Positions 19,226 through 27,947 of a DNA stretch of 35,693 bases are shown here, piece by piece. This DNA comes from Gammaproteobacteria bacterium. GTDB lineage: Bacteria > Pseudomonadota > Gammaproteobacteria > Steroidobacterales > Steroidobacteraceae. Below the pieces are notes generated by a model. It made no database searches. It had not been told where the DNA came from and was given only the letters and a program-made list of their open reading frames with translations. Each line of letters begins with the position of its first letter. The first letter of the stretch is position 1. The position numbers and the translations under genes are program-made. The stretch lies in the NCBI GenBank assembly GCA_003134045.1, contig PLAH01000173.1, forward strand, positions 1 through 35,693, read 5' to 3'.

Positions 19226-19725
19226 CAGAACCGCAGCACCGGCGGTCGGCGACGCATGTTTGCCCACAGACCGTAGGCAGCGAGCGCAACGGCCGCGATC
19301 AGCACCCAGGCCGGCATCGCCAGGCCCAGAAAACGCCAGTCGATCTTGGAGCATTCGCCGGAACCGGTCAGCACCTTGACCAGCACGTCCGTCAGCGGAA
19401 ACACCTTGAGCATGAAATCGAGTGAGGCGCCGCAGGCGGCGATGGTGCCAGGCGGCAGGCTCTGAATGTAGAGCTGCCGCATCGCCACACCGATGGTCGC
19501 GAGCGCCGCCAGCGTCAGGAGGCCGGCGTACACCCGCCGCCCCCAGCCCGCCGGATCGTGCGCCGCGGCCAGCGCGAAGATGACGCCGATGCTGAAAATG
19601 CCGACGCGCTGGAATATGCACAGCGGGCACGGCTCCAAATGCATCACGAACTGCGCGTAGTAGGCGTACGCCAGCAAGGCGGCGCAGGCCGCAAAGCCCA
19701 ACGAATTGGCAGCGCGGGCCGTCAT
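19225..19725 (-). CDS. dsbB: Disulfide bond formation protein DsbB
   Basis: Inner-membrane quinone reductase that reoxidises periplasmic DsbA. 166 aa with four membrane segments. Both redox pairs are present: C33-x-x-C36 in [10 protein letters not shown], and C98 (AACGASLDF) with C125 (GECSKIDW). The frame is open much further upstream into phoU, but ATG 19725 ([18 protein letters not shown]) is the family start, 8 bases after the phoU stop. No dsbA is in the window. Its place between phoU and dapE looks like a simple housekeeping operon. Confidence 0.95.
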   Translation of the reverse strand: MTARAANSLGFAACAALLAYAYYAQFVMHLEPCPLCIFQRVGIFSIGVIFALAAAHDPAGWGRRVYAGLLTLAALATIGVAMRQLYIQSLPPGTIAACGASLDFMLKVFPLTDVLVKVLTGSGECSKIDWRFLGLAMPAWVLIAAVALAAYGLWANMRRRPPVLRF

Positions 19726-19733
19726 CCGGGCAA

Positions 19734-20468
19734 TCAACGCCGCGGCAGCGCGTGGGCGGCGTCTATTTGCTTGGCAACGTCCTCGAGCGAGGTATGGCGG
19801 ATGTCCTTGCCATGCACCATGTAAATCACGTACTCGCAGATATTCTTGGCGTGATCGCCGATCCGCTCCAGGGCGCGGACGATCCACATGATTTCGAGTG
19901 CCCGGCGGATGGTGCGCGGATCCTCCATCATGAACGTGATGCACTGACGATGGATGGATTCGTACTCCTCGTCCACCATCTTGTCCTCCTGCGCGGTCTT
20001 GAGCGCGGCCTGCGAATCCATGCGCGCGAAGGCGTCGAGCGAGTCGTGGACCATCTGCGCGACCTGGCGGCCGAGATGCTTCACTTCGCGGTATTTGTCG
20101 GCCGGCCGTTCCATGGTGGCGAGCCGGGAGGCGATGTAGCCGATCTTTTCGCCCTCATCGCCGATGCGCTCGAGGTCGGTGATGGTCTTGATGATGGCGA
20201 CGATGACCCGCAGGTCGCCCGCGGCCGGCGCCCGAATCGCGAGAATGCGGCTGCACTCCTCGTCGATCGACACTTCCATGCCGTTGACCTTGTAATCGTC
20301 GGTGGCCACCGACTCACCGAGCCGGCTGTCGCCTTCCACCAGCGCGGTAATCGCCTTGTGCAGCTGCTGCTCGACGAAGCCGCCCATCTGCAACACCTGA
20401 TTGCGCACCTTCTCCAGGTCTTCGTTGAAGCGCCGGGAGATGTGATGAGTGAGGTCGGCCGTTTCCAT
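19734..20468 (-). CDS. phoU: Phosphate signalling protein PhoU
   Basis: Links the Pst transporter to PhoR, holding the Pho regulon off when phosphate is plentiful. 244 aa, all-helical, with the two PhoU repeats. Metal-binding type motifs are [45 protein letters not shown] in the first half and [32 protein letters not shown] in the second. It lies 125 bases downstream of phoR and 8 bases before dsbB, away from pstB (about 12 kb). A promoter of its own is possible at 20542-20570. Confidence 0.97.
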   Translation of the reverse strand: METADLTHHISRRFNEDLEKVRNQVLQMGGFVEQQLHKAITALVEGDSRLGESVATDDYKVNGMEVSIDEECSRILAIRAPAAGDLRVIVAIIKTITDLERIGDEGEKIGYIASRLATMERPADKYREVKHLGRQVAQMVHDSLDAFARMDSQAALKTAQEDKMVDEEYESIHRQCITFMMEDPRTIRRALEIMWIVRALERIGDHAKNICEYVIYMVHGKDIRHTSLEDVAKQIDAAHALPRR

Positions 20469-20541
20469 GAGATTTACCTTGAACTTGAAGCTGAGAGTTC
20501 ATCGCCTTGAGCGTCGCGTACGCGGCCGCTACACGGCGTCC

Positions 20542-20570
20542 CATGTACATCCGATTGCCTCGCGCGTCAA
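20542..20570 (-). promoter_or_regulatory. Possible sigma-70 promoter of phoU
   Basis: TTGACG (20565-20570, minus strand), 17 bases, then TACATG (20542-20547), in the 125-base gap after phoR. The -35 is good and the -10 poor (3 of 6). No Pho box is visible here, so phoU-dsbB-dapE could be expressed independently of PhoB. Confidence 0.35.
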
Positions 20571-20593
20571 TACTTTGCGCGATAAATGTGACG

Positions 20594-21907
20594 TCATGCG
20601 CTCGCTGCGGTTCGCACCGGCATCTGCCAGATTCGCTGCTGCGGAAAATGACACGTGAAGGTGCTGCCCTTGCCCTCCGTACTCTGCACGTCCAACCAGC
20701 CGCCATGCCGCTGCAAGGCATGTTTCACGATCGCGAGGCCAAGCCCGGAACCGCCGCGCTCGCGGGAACGCCCGGCATCGACGCGGTAGAACCGTTCGGT
20801 CAGGCGCGGGATGTGTTCGGCGGGAATACCGATGCCGTTGTCGACCACTGAAAAATAAGCCCCCTCCGGGTCGGTCCACCAGCGCATGCGCACAGTACCT
20901 TCCGACAAGGTGTACTTGATTCCGTTCACCAGCAAATTGGTGAACGCCGACTCGAGTTCCTGCATGGAGCCGAACAGCCCGTCGTCCGACTCCAGGTCCA
21001 AGATGATCTGACGAGGCCGATCCGCGCTCGCCAGTGCGTCCCGATGCATCCGCCGCAGCATGCTGGGCACGTCGATGGGCTCGCGCGGCGCCTCGCCGTC
21101 GGTGGACTCCAGTCGCGACAATTCCAAGAGGTCGGCGATGATGGCATTCATGCGCTGCGCCTGCGCACGCATGTCCCTGATCGGTCCGGCCCAGGCGTCA
21201 TCGATGGACGGATCGTCGGCGAGCGTATCCAGGTAACCCGAGATGACGGTCAGCGGCGTGCGCAATTCGTGCGAGGCATTCGCCACGAAATCCTTGCGCA
21301 TCGCCTCCAGGCGCATCTGGCGCGTGACATCGCGCACCAGCAGCAACGACTGGCCGGCGCCGTACGGCACCAGCTGCAGCGCCAGATACAGTTCCGCCTG
21401 CACCGGCGGCCGGATGATGAGCGGCATCGCGAAGTCGTCGCCGTGCAGGTAGTGCACGAACTCCGGCGAACGGATCAGGTTGTCGACCCGCAGCCCGACA
21501 TCGACCGGCCGCTTCAGTCCGAGCAGGCGCGCGGCCTGGCGGTTGAACCAGACGATTTCGCTCTGCGTGCTCAAGATGATGACGCCGTCGGGAAGCGCCG
21601 CCGTGGAGCGCCGCAATTCCCGGTACAGCTGCACCAGCCGCTGCTTGTGAAACTGCTTGCGCCGATGCAGCCGCACCACCTGCCCGATCACATCGCCCCA
21701 GATACCGCCGAGATTGGGCGGATCGATCTGCGAGCGCAGCCGCAGCCAGCGGTCGAGACGGTAGAGATTCGCCAACTGCCACGCGAGATACAGGCAGGCG
21801 GCGGCGAGGAGCCAGAGCCATATGGGTCCCAGCAACAGGCCGAGGCACAGGCCCGCAATCAGAATGCCCGCGAGCCGCGCGAGTGCGAAGGTCCACATCG
21901 ATGCCAT
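20594..21907 (-). CDS. phoR: Phosphate regulon sensor histidine kinase PhoR
   Basis: Membrane kinase that phosphorylates PhoB under phosphate starvation. 437 aa: two closely spaced N-terminal membrane segments (residues ~8-45) with a very short periplasmic turn, a charged linker, a PAS domain (~100-200: ALPDGVIILSTQSEIVWFNRQAARLLG), HisKA with H213 in NASHELRTPLTVISGYL, and a HATPase with N box NLLVNGIKYT, VDNGIGIPAEH and GGSGLGLAIVKHALQRHGG. Lack of a periplasmic sensor is the PhoR norm: input comes from PstSCAB-PhoU. Starts 21 bases after phoB; ATG 21907 or ATG 21898. Confidence 0.96.
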   Translation of the reverse strand: MASMWTFALARLAGILIAGLCLGLLLGPIWLWLLAAACLYLAWQLANLYRLDRWLRLRSQIDPPNLGGIWGDVIGQVVRLHRRKQFHKQRLVQLYRELRRSTAALPDGVIILSTQSEIVWFNRQAARLLGLKRPVDVGLRVDNLIRSPEFVHYLHGDDFAMPLIIRPPVQAELYLALQLVPYGAGQSLLLVRDVTRQMRLEAMRKDFVANASHELRTPLTVISGYLDTLADDPSIDDAWAGPIRDMRAQAQRMNAIIADLLELSRLESTDGEAPREPIDVPSMLRRMHRDALASADRPRQIILDLESDDGLFGSMQELESAFTNLLVNGIKYTLSEGTVRMRWWTDPEGAYFSVVDNGIGIPAEHIPRLTERFYRVDAGRSRERGGSGLGLAIVKHALQRHGGWLDVQSTEGKGSTFTCHFPQQRIWQMPVRTAASA

Positions 21908-21928
21908 GGGCTTACAAGTTATCTCGCC

Positions 21929-22624
21929 TTAGGTGTCTCGCGCTGAGAACCGGTACCCGGAACCTCGCACCGTTTGCACCAACCGTTCCAAGAGATAAGG
22001 CTCGAGCGCTTTGCGCAGCCGCCGAATGTGCACATCGACGGTACGCTCTTCGACGTAAGTATTACCGCCCCAGACCCGATCGAGCAACTGGCCGCGGGTA
22101 AACACGCGCTCCGGGTGGGTCATGAAGAAATGCAGCAGCCGATACTCGGTCGGGCCCAAGGGAATTTCACGGTCGCCCGCGCTCACCCGGTGGCTGGAAT
22201 CGTCGAGCTTCAGGCCATCCACCTCCACGGTGTCCGCGGCGCCGGCCGGAGCCGCGCGGCGCAGGACGGCCTGAATGCGCGCCAGCAGTTCGCGCGGCGA
22301 GAATGGCTTGGTGATGTAGTCGTCGGCGCCGCCCTCGAGACCGCCGACCTTGTCCTGCTCCTCGGCCCGAGCGGTCAGCATGATGACCGGAATCTCCTCG
22401 GTATCCTTCGCCCGCTTCAAGGAACGCGTGAGCTCCAAACCGCTCATGTCCGGCAACATCCAATCCACCAGCATCAGATCGGGCCTGACATCGACGATGC
22501 GGGCCCGCGCCTCGCGGCAGTCCTCGGCCTCGCGCACCTCATAGCCCGCGCGCCTCAAGCCAAAGGCAACCATGTCTCGGATGGCCTTTTCGTCCTCGAC
22601 GATGAGGATGCGTTTTGCGGTCAT
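21929..22624 (-). CDS. phoB: Phosphate regulon response regulator PhoB
   Basis: OmpR-family activator of phosphate-starvation genes. 231 aa: receiver with acidic pocket E10-D11, phospho-acceptor D54 ([13 protein letters not shown]), T in MLTARAEE, and Lys in [10 protein letters not shown]; then a winged-helix DNA-binding domain ([53 protein letters not shown] ... VRGSGYRF). ATG 22624 with AGGGA 11 bases upstream. A Pho box and fitting -10 precede it, so autoregulation is likely. Confidence 0.97.
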   Translation of the reverse strand: MTAKRILIVEDEKAIRDMVAFGLRRAGYEVREAEDCREARARIVDVRPDLMLVDWMLPDMSGLELTRSLKRAKDTEEIPVIMLTARAEEQDKVGGLEGGADDYITKPFSPRELLARIQAVLRRAAPAGAADTVEVDGLKLDDSSHRVSAGDREIPLGPTEYRLLHFFMTHPERVFTRGQLLDRVWGGNTYVEERTVDVHIRRLRKALEPYLLERLVQTVRGSGYRFSARDT

Positions 22625-22657
22625 GTATTGCTAGTCCCTTGATTCTTCTGGCGCGCT

Positions 22658-22691
22658 ATTACAGCCCGCCTTTGTGACAGTTCCATGACTG
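22658..22691 (-). promoter_or_regulatory. Pho box and -10 of the phoB promoter
   Basis: The minus strand reads CAGTCAT-GGAA-CTGTCAC (22691-22674): both half sites match CTGTCAT at 6 of 7 positions with the canonical 11-base period. After 10 bases comes TGTAAT (22658-22663), 5 of 6 to the -10 consensus. This is the architecture of PhoB-activated promoters, where the box replaces the -35. It starts 1 base after the tsaB stop codon. Confidence 0.85.
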
Positions 22692-22692
22692 C

Positions 22693-23511
22693 TCAAGCGG
22701 GGGCCCGCTTGGCCTGTGCGCGCTCCGCTTCGGTCAGGGCTACCTTATCCCGCAGATACACGGGTACGAGCTGCGCCGGATCCAGCCCCTCGCCGGCCGC
22801 GAGCTTGAGCGCGCCCAGGCGCGCCATGTCGCGGGCGTCGGGCAGCGCCTCGCGGGCGCCCTCGGGTAGCACCAGATCGGGCAGCTCACAAAGAATCGGG
22901 TAGGCGGCAAAGCCGCGTCCGATCCCGAGGAAGGGACCGGCGAAGGGCACGCTCACCGACGCGGCAGGCCCCACCGCCATGGGTCCCTCCGCCACCACAC
23001 CCCGTTCGACGTCCGCGCGAAAACACCCCCAGTAGACCTCGCCCATGCGCGCGTCGAGGCACACCAGAATCTGAGCCACTCGCCCTGCCACCCCGCCCCG
23101 CTCGTTCGCGCACCGCTGCGCCCCCTCGTTCCACCCCGACTGCCCGAGTTCCGCCGCCGTCGCACCGCCCCCGCCGTCGCCCCCGCCTTCGCCCGCGCGC
23201 CGCAGCGCTTGCGCTGCCAGCGCCTCCAGCGTCGTGACGGCCACCACCGGCAGGCCGGCCCCGAATGCCAATCCCTGCGCCACGGAGACGCTGATGCGAA
23301 CACCGGTGAATGCGCCGGGACCGACGCTCGCCGCAATGCCGTCCAGGGCATCGAGAGCGAGCCGGGCCTGCGCCAGTACCGCGTCGACCATACCGAGCAG
23401 CGCTTCGGCATGTCCGCGCCCCACCTCTTCAAACACCCCGCTCAACGCCGCGTCGGTGAGCAGCGCCACGGAGCAGGCCTCGGTTGCCGTATCGAGCGCT
23501 AGGACTCGCAC
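22693..23511 (-). CDS. tsaB: tRNA t6A biosynthesis protein TsaB
   Basis: Non-catalytic partner of TsaD in making threonylcarbamoyl-adenosine at position 37 of ANN-decoding tRNAs. Conserved N-terminal lobe: RVLALDTATEACSVALL, GHAEALLGMVDAVL and SVGPGAFTGVRISVSVAQGLAFG; later ILVCLDARMGEVYWGCF. At 272 aa it is longer than E. coli TsaB (231) owing to a Gly-rich insert (GEGGGDGGGGATAAELGQSG and on) at about residues 108-145. GTG 23511 starts inside the last codons of yoaA, a 13-base overlap, as expected for the yoaA-tsaB pair. Confidence 0.93.
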   Translation of the reverse strand: MRVLALDTATEACSVALLTDAALSGVFEEVGRGHAEALLGMVDAVLAQARLALDALDGIAASVGPGAFTGVRISVSVAQGLAFGAGLPVVAVTTLEALAAQALRRAGEGGGDGGGGATAAELGQSGWNEGAQRCANERGGVAGRVAQILVCLDARMGEVYWGCFRADVERGVVAEGPMAVGPAASVSVPFAGPFLGIGRGFAAYPILCELPDLVLPEGAREALPDARDMARLGALKLAAGEGLDPAQLVPVYLRDKVALTEAERAQAKRAPA

Positions 23512-25430
23512 AGGCGCTCGCGCAGCCGGCTCAACCGCTCGGTCAGGAATTGGGCGCCGGCGGCGGCCTCGGTAATCACGGGACTGGGCGGCAGTGCCAT
23601 CAGGAATACCTTGCCATAGCCCTTGGTCTTGAGCCGCGGATCGCCCAGCACGATCACGCCGAAATCGTCGAAGTCGCGGATCAAGCGACCCACACCCTGT
23701 TTCAGCGCGAGCACCGCCTGCGGCAATTGATACTCGGAGAATGGATTGCCGCCGCGCCGGCGGATGCCCTCGAGCCGCGCCTTCAGCAACGGATCGTCGG
23801 GCGAGGCGAACGGCAGCTTGTCGATGGCGACGATGGACAACGCCTCGCCCTTGACGTCCACACCCTCCCAGAAACTCCCCGTCGCGAGCAGCACCGCGTT
23901 GCCGAGTTCGCGGAAGCGCGTGAGCAGCGCCTCGCGCGGCGCCTCGCCCTGCACCAGCACCGGGAACGGCGGCTCGGGGAAGCGCGCCTTGAGGGCCGCG
24001 ACGCCGTCGGCGAGCCCGCGATAACTGGTGTACAGCAGGAACGCGCGGCCGCCGCTCGCCTCGAGCAAGGGCGCGCACGCGTCGATGAATCTGGCGGCGA
24101 ACGCCGGATGCTGCGGATCCGGCATATTGCGCGGCAAATAGATTCTCGCCTGGTCGCGGTAATCGAAGGGACTGTCGATGTGCAGCGTGCGCGCATCCGG
24201 CAGTCCGATACGGCTGGCGAAGTGCGCGAAGTCATCGCCGATCGCCAACGTTGCCGAGGTGAACACCCACGCGCAGGGCCGAGCGTCGATGTAGCCGCGC
24301 AGCCGGTCCGCAATCTCGAACGGCGTGAAGTGCAGCGACAACCCGTTCATCGCCGCCTCCACCCAACGCAATCCCGCCGCGTCGGGCACCGAACCCAGAG
24401 CACCTAAGCTCGCTGCCAAACCCTGGGAGCGCCGCGCGCAATTGGCCACGCCCGCGCCTGCACCCAAGCCCTCGAGTTCCTTCGCCAGGTCGCCGAGAGC
24501 GGTCTCGAGCTCCGGCAGCACATCCAAAAATGCCTCGGGGAGGTTGGCCCATTCGTAGCGTCCCGCACCGCCCGGGAAGGTGCCGCGCAGGTCGTCGAGG
24601 CGCGCCTCGACGATGGACAGCTCGCCGGTGATCGCGGGCGAGCGAACCACCGCCGCCGCCAATTCGGCCACGACATCGCGCACCAGGATCTGCACCTGCC
24701 GAACCGACCACACCTGTCCGAAGAATTGGGCCGCGATATCCGGCACCTGGTGCGCTTCATCCAAGATCACCGCTTCCGCGCCGGGCAGCAGATCGCCGAA
24801 GCCCTCATCCTTGAGCGCGAGATCGGCGAGCAGCAAGTGGTGATTGACGACGACGACCTCGGCGGCCTGCGCCGCGCGCCGCGCGTCGAACACATGGCAG
24901 CGCGAGAATTGCGGGCACTCCTGCCCCAGGCAGTTCTCGCGGGTCGACGTAATCATGGGCCACACCGACGATTGTTCGGGCAGGTCGGTGAGTTCGGCGA
25001 GATCGCCCGACGGCGTGGTCGCCGCCCAGCGCGAGACCCGCTCCAGCATTTGCGCGACGCCGCGTTCGCCGCCGAGCAGCGAGCCCTGCTGCAGCGTGAG
25101 CTCCAGGCGGTGCCGGCACAGATAGTTGGCCCGCCCCTTGAGCAGCGCCACCTTGACCGGCAGCCCCAACACCTTGGCCAGCATGGGCACGTCGCGGCGA
25201 AACAGCTGATCCTGCAACGTGCGGGTGCCGGTCGAGATGATGACGCTGCGGCCCGACAGCAGGGCCGGCACGAGGTACGCAAAGGTCTTGCCCGTCCCCG
25301 TGCCCGCCTCGACGATCAAGGGCTCCAGGCGCGCCAATGCGCGGCCCACCGCCGTCGCCATGGCAGTCTGCTCCGGGCGATAGGCGTAGCCCGGCAACGC
25401 GCGCGCGAAGGGACCTGCGGCGCCAAACAC
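23499..25430 (-). CDS. yoaA: DinG/XPD-family iron-sulphur DNA helicase YoaA
   Basis: 5'-3' superfamily-2 helicase related to DinG, implicated in DNA repair. 643 aa (E. coli YoaA 636). Walker A EAGTGTGKT (residues 41-49), motif Ia STGTRTLQDQLF, four Cys of the FeS domain (C105, C167, C172, C178), DEAH at 224-227, motif III TSATL, and motifs V/VI GSFWEGVDVKGE and QGVGRLIRDFDDFG. The start is GTG 25430; no upstream in-frame start exists before a stop. A TATAAA lies 4 bases before the GTG, so the message may be nearly leaderless, though no matching -35 is seen. Neighbour tsaB is the same as in E. coli. Confidence 0.94.
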   Translation of the reverse strand: MFGAAGPFARALPGYAYRPEQTAMATAVGRALARLEPLIVEAGTGTGKTFAYLVPALLSGRSVIISTGTRTLQDQLFRRDVPMLAKVLGLPVKVALLKGRANYLCRHRLELTLQQGSLLGGERGVAQMLERVSRWAATTPSGDLAELTDLPEQSSVWPMITSTRENCLGQECPQFSRCHVFDARRAAQAAEVVVVNHHLLLADLALKDEGFGDLLPGAEAVILDEAHQVPDIAAQFFGQVWSVRQVQILVRDVVAELAAAVVRSPAITGELSIVEARLDDLRGTFPGGAGRYEWANLPEAFLDVLPELETALGDLAKELEGLGAGAGVANCARRSQGLAASLGALGSVPDAAGLRWVEAAMNGLSLHFTPFEIADRLRGYIDARPCAWVFTSATLAIGDDFAHFASRIGLPDARTLHIDSPFDYRDQARIYLPRNMPDPQHPAFAARFIDACAPLLEASGGRAFLLYTSYRGLADGVAALKARFPEPPFPVLVQGEAPREALLTRFRELGNAVLLATGSFWEGVDVKGEALSIVAIDKLPFASPDDPLLKARLEGIRRRGGNPFSEYQLPQAVLALKQGVGRLIRDFDDFGVIVLGDPRLKTKGYGKVFLMALPPSPVITEAAAGAQFLTERLSRLRERLCES

Positions 25431-25480
25431 ATCTTTATAGTCGGTATCGATGGAACTAGCCTACGACGTTTCCGGGGCGC

Positions 25481-25963
25481 CTATTTCACTACCGCGCGAA
25501 AGCGTGCGAACGCCACGGATTTTGATTTTAGTGTGTTTCTTAGTTGCCAGCGTATGTGTGTGTATTCTATGGATTTTGCTACGCGCATCTTACCATCGGC
25601 ACCGCGGACCTCGAGATTCTCGGGAACGTCGAAGGTGAGGCCTCCATCGACCGAGTACGTGACCTCGGCGCCGGGTCCCGTCGCCGAATCGGCGAGATAC
25701 GCCATGTGGGCGGGAATCGGCCTCACCACCGTCGGCATGACGGCATCGTGCGAGGTCGGATTGCGAATCTCCAGGGTATAAATGACTTCATCGCCCGGCA
25801 CCACACGATTCGCCGGCACCAGTTTGATGAACTCGCGGCCGGGTTCACCCACCTTGGTCTCCACCTCGGCGACGGCCCGGACGTCGATCGCAGGCGAGGT
25901 GGCTTGACCACTCACGGCCGCAATCGCACACAAACCGCAAAGCGTGAGGACGATGCGCCGCAT
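25481..25963 (-). CDS. Secreted DUF11-like single-domain protein
   Basis: 160 aa from ATG 25963: signal peptide MRRIVLTLCGLCAIAAVSGQA, then one immunoglobulin-like domain of the DUF11/'conserved repeat' kind (LVPANRVVPGDEVIYTLEIRNPTSHDAVMPTVVRPIPAHMAYLADSATGPGAEVTYSVDGGLTF). The pattern 'PGD.v.Yti...N' is the DUF11 hallmark. An in-frame ATG at 25981 would coincide with the likely transcription start, and 25963 has GGAACGG upstream, so 25963 is preferred. It ends 50 bases before yoaA. Function unknown. Confidence 0.8.
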   Translation of the reverse strand: MRRIVLTLCGLCAIAAVSGQATSPAIDVRAVAEVETKVGEPGREFIKLVPANRVVPGDEVIYTLEIRNPTSHDAVMPTVVRPIPAHMAYLADSATGPGAEVTYSVDGGLTFDVPENLEVRGADGKMRVAKSIEYTHIRWQLRNTLKSKSVAFARFRAVVK

Positions 25964-25986
25964 TATGACCGTTCCAGGCATCTAAA

Positions 25987-26014
25987 ATTATTCTCAATAA
26001 TACCGAATAATCAA
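25987..26014 (-). promoter_or_regulatory. Predicted promoter of the DUF11-like gene, with AT-rich palindrome
   Basis: TTGATT (26009-26014, minus strand), 16 bases, AATAAT (25987-25992). The -10 overlaps a perfect ATTATT-CTC-AATAAT dyad (25987-26001). On the minus strand TGAGAATAATTTTAG matches the 15-base Fur consensus TGATAATNATTATCA at about 10 of 14 positions, a weak candidate iron-response site. The rest of the 180-base divergent region to pckG shows no clear element. Confidence 0.5.
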
Positions 26015-26161
26015 GCTGTTACACCGAATATCTCGAAACAATGCCGCGCCGTTACCGCGCATGCACCGGCCGCACGACTCCCCTCGTCATTACCAGTTGG
26101 CCACGAACGCAGCTCTCTGTCATGGTGCCGCACCTAAAATGGAATGACCTCAAGGATCCCC

Positions 26162-27937
26162 ATGGCAACTGCCCCGCAGCACGTCACGTTAGCTTCGCTG
26201 AATCTGCAAGTTTCCCAGTGGGTGGATGAGGTGGCGCGCCTCACGCAGCCTGACCAGATCTTCTGGTGCGACGGGAGCGAGGCTGAGTTCAGCATGCTGG
26301 AACGCGAACTGGTGGCGGAGAAAGAGCTGCTGCCGCTCAACCAGGCCAGCTACCCGGGATGCTACCTGTACCGTTCGCATCCGTCGGATGTGGCGCGCGT
26401 CGAGCACCTGACGTTCGTGTGCACCCGGGAGAAGGACGACGCCGGCCCCAACAATCATTGGATGGCGCCCGCGGAAGCCCATCGGAAAATGGACGCCCTG
26501 TTCGACGGCTGCATGAAGGGCCGCACGTTGTACGTCGTGCCGTATTGCATGGGACCCCTCGATTCGCCCTTCTCGCGCTGCGGCGTCGAGATCACGGACA
26601 GCGCCTATGTGGTGCTCAACATGAAGCTGATGACGCGCATGGGCCAGGCGGCTCTCGAGCGCATCACGCGCGATGGCACCTTCGTGAAGGGGCTGCACTC
26701 CGTCGGCGACCTGAACCCCGAGCGGCGCTTCATCATGCATTTTCCGGAGGAACTGTCGATCAAGAGCTTCGGCTCGGGCTACGGCGGCAATGCGCTGCTG
26801 GGCAAGAAATGCCATGCGCTGCGCATCGCCAGCTGGCAGGCACGCACGGAAGGATGGCTGGCGGAGCACATGCTCATCGTCGGCATCGAGAACCCGCAGG
26901 GTGAAATCCACTATCTCGCCTGCGCCTTTCCGTCCGCCTGCGGCAAGACCAACCTGGCCATGCTGATTCCGCCGGCCCAGTACAAGGGCTGGAAAGTGTG
27001 GACCCTCGGCGACGACATCGCCTGGCTGCACGCCGGCAAGGATGGCCGGCTTTATGCGATCAACCCGGAATCGGGCTATTTCGGCGTGGTCCCCGGCACC
27101 AATGCCAAGACCAACAAGAACGCCTACGACACCATTCGCACGGACACGATTTTCACCAACGTGGCGCTCACCGCCGACAACCTGCCCTGGTGGGAAGGTT
27201 TGCCGGACGGCACGCCCGTGACCGATTGGCAGGGTCGTCCGTACGATCCGGCCAATGGACCCGCGGCTCAGCCCAATTCGCGCTTCACCGTCGCGGCGAA
27301 GCAGAACCCGGCGTACTCGAAGCTTGCCGAAGCACCGGGCGGCGTGCCGCTTTCCGCCATCGTGTTCGGTGGCCGCCGCCGCACCTTGGCTCCGCTGGTC
27401 TATCAAGCGCGCAGCTGGGTGCACGGCGTCCTCCTGGGCGCCGGCGTCGCCTCGGAAACCACTGCCGCGGCGACCAGCGCGGTCGGCGTGTTGCGGCGTG
27501 ATCCCATGGCGATGAAGCCGTTTGCCGGCTACAACTTTGCCGACTACTGGTCGCATTGGATCAACGTCGGCGCCAAGTTGAAATCGCCGCCGCAGATCTT
27601 CCACGTCAACTGGTTCCGCCAGGACGACAGCGGCAAGTTCCTGTGGCCCGGCTTCGGCGACAACCTGCGGGTCCTGCGCTGGATCATCGATCGCTGCAAG
27701 GGCACTGCCGCCGCCCGGGAGACGGCCATTGGGCAGCTGCCGAACGCCAAAGACCTCGACGTGAACGGGTTGGAGATGGCGCCCGGCGCGCTCGATGAAC
27801 TCCTCGCCGTCAGCCCCGAGCTCTGGCAGGCGGAGTTCGAGGGAATCGCCGAGTACTTCGCCGGGTTCGGCGAGCGCATGCCCGCGGCGTTGCAGGCCGA
27901 ATTGACCGCCGCCCTGGCGCGGGTCGAGGCGAACTAG
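26162..27937 (+). CDS. pckG: Phosphoenolpyruvate carboxykinase (GTP)
   Basis: Converts oxaloacetate plus GTP to phosphoenolpyruvate and CO2, the first committed gluconeogenic step. 591 aa, close to the GTP-type family length. Landmarks: early EAEFSMLERELVAEKELLPLNQ; metal/substrate region FGSGYGGNALLGKKCHALRIAS; P-loop FPSACGKTNLAML with the GTP-class reactive Cys at 260; WKVWTLGDDIAWL; the nucleotide-binding FGGRRRTLAPLVYQ; and HWFR-like VNWFRQDDSGKFLWPGFGDNLRVLRW. ATG 26162 has AAGGA 8 bases upstream; ATG 26144 in the same frame lacks one. Stands alone and converges with the cyclase gene. Confidence 0.96.
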   Translation: MATAPQHVTLASLNLQVSQWVDEVARLTQPDQIFWCDGSEAEFSMLERELVAEKELLPLNQASYPGCYLYRSHPSDVARVEHLTFVCTREKDDAGPNNHWMAPAEAHRKMDALFDGCMKGRTLYVVPYCMGPLDSPFSRCGVEITDSAYVVLNMKLMTRMGQAALERITRDGTFVKGLHSVGDLNPERRFIMHFPEELSIKSFGSGYGGNALLGKKCHALRIASWQARTEGWLAEHMLIVGIENPQGEIHYLACAFPSACGKTNLAMLIPPAQYKGWKVWTLGDDIAWLHAGKDGRLYAINPESGYFGVVPGTNAKTNKNAYDTIRTDTIFTNVALTADNLPWWEGLPDGTPVTDWQGRPYDPANGPAAQPNSRFTVAAKQNPAYSKLAEAPGGVPLSAIVFGGRRRTLAPLVYQARSWVHGVLLGAGVASETTAAATSAVGVLRRDPMAMKPFAGYNFADYWSHWINVGAKLKSPPQIFHVNWFRQDDSGKFLWPGFGDNLRVLRWIIDRCKGTAAARETAIGQLPNAKDLDVNGLEMAPGALDELLAVSPELWQAEFEGIAEYFAGFGERMPAALQAELTAALARVEAN

Positions 27938-27947
27938 CGGCGCGACC

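Noticed and set aside
26116..26122. Single CTGTCAT upstream of pckG as a Pho site
   Set aside because: No second half site 11 bases away on either side.
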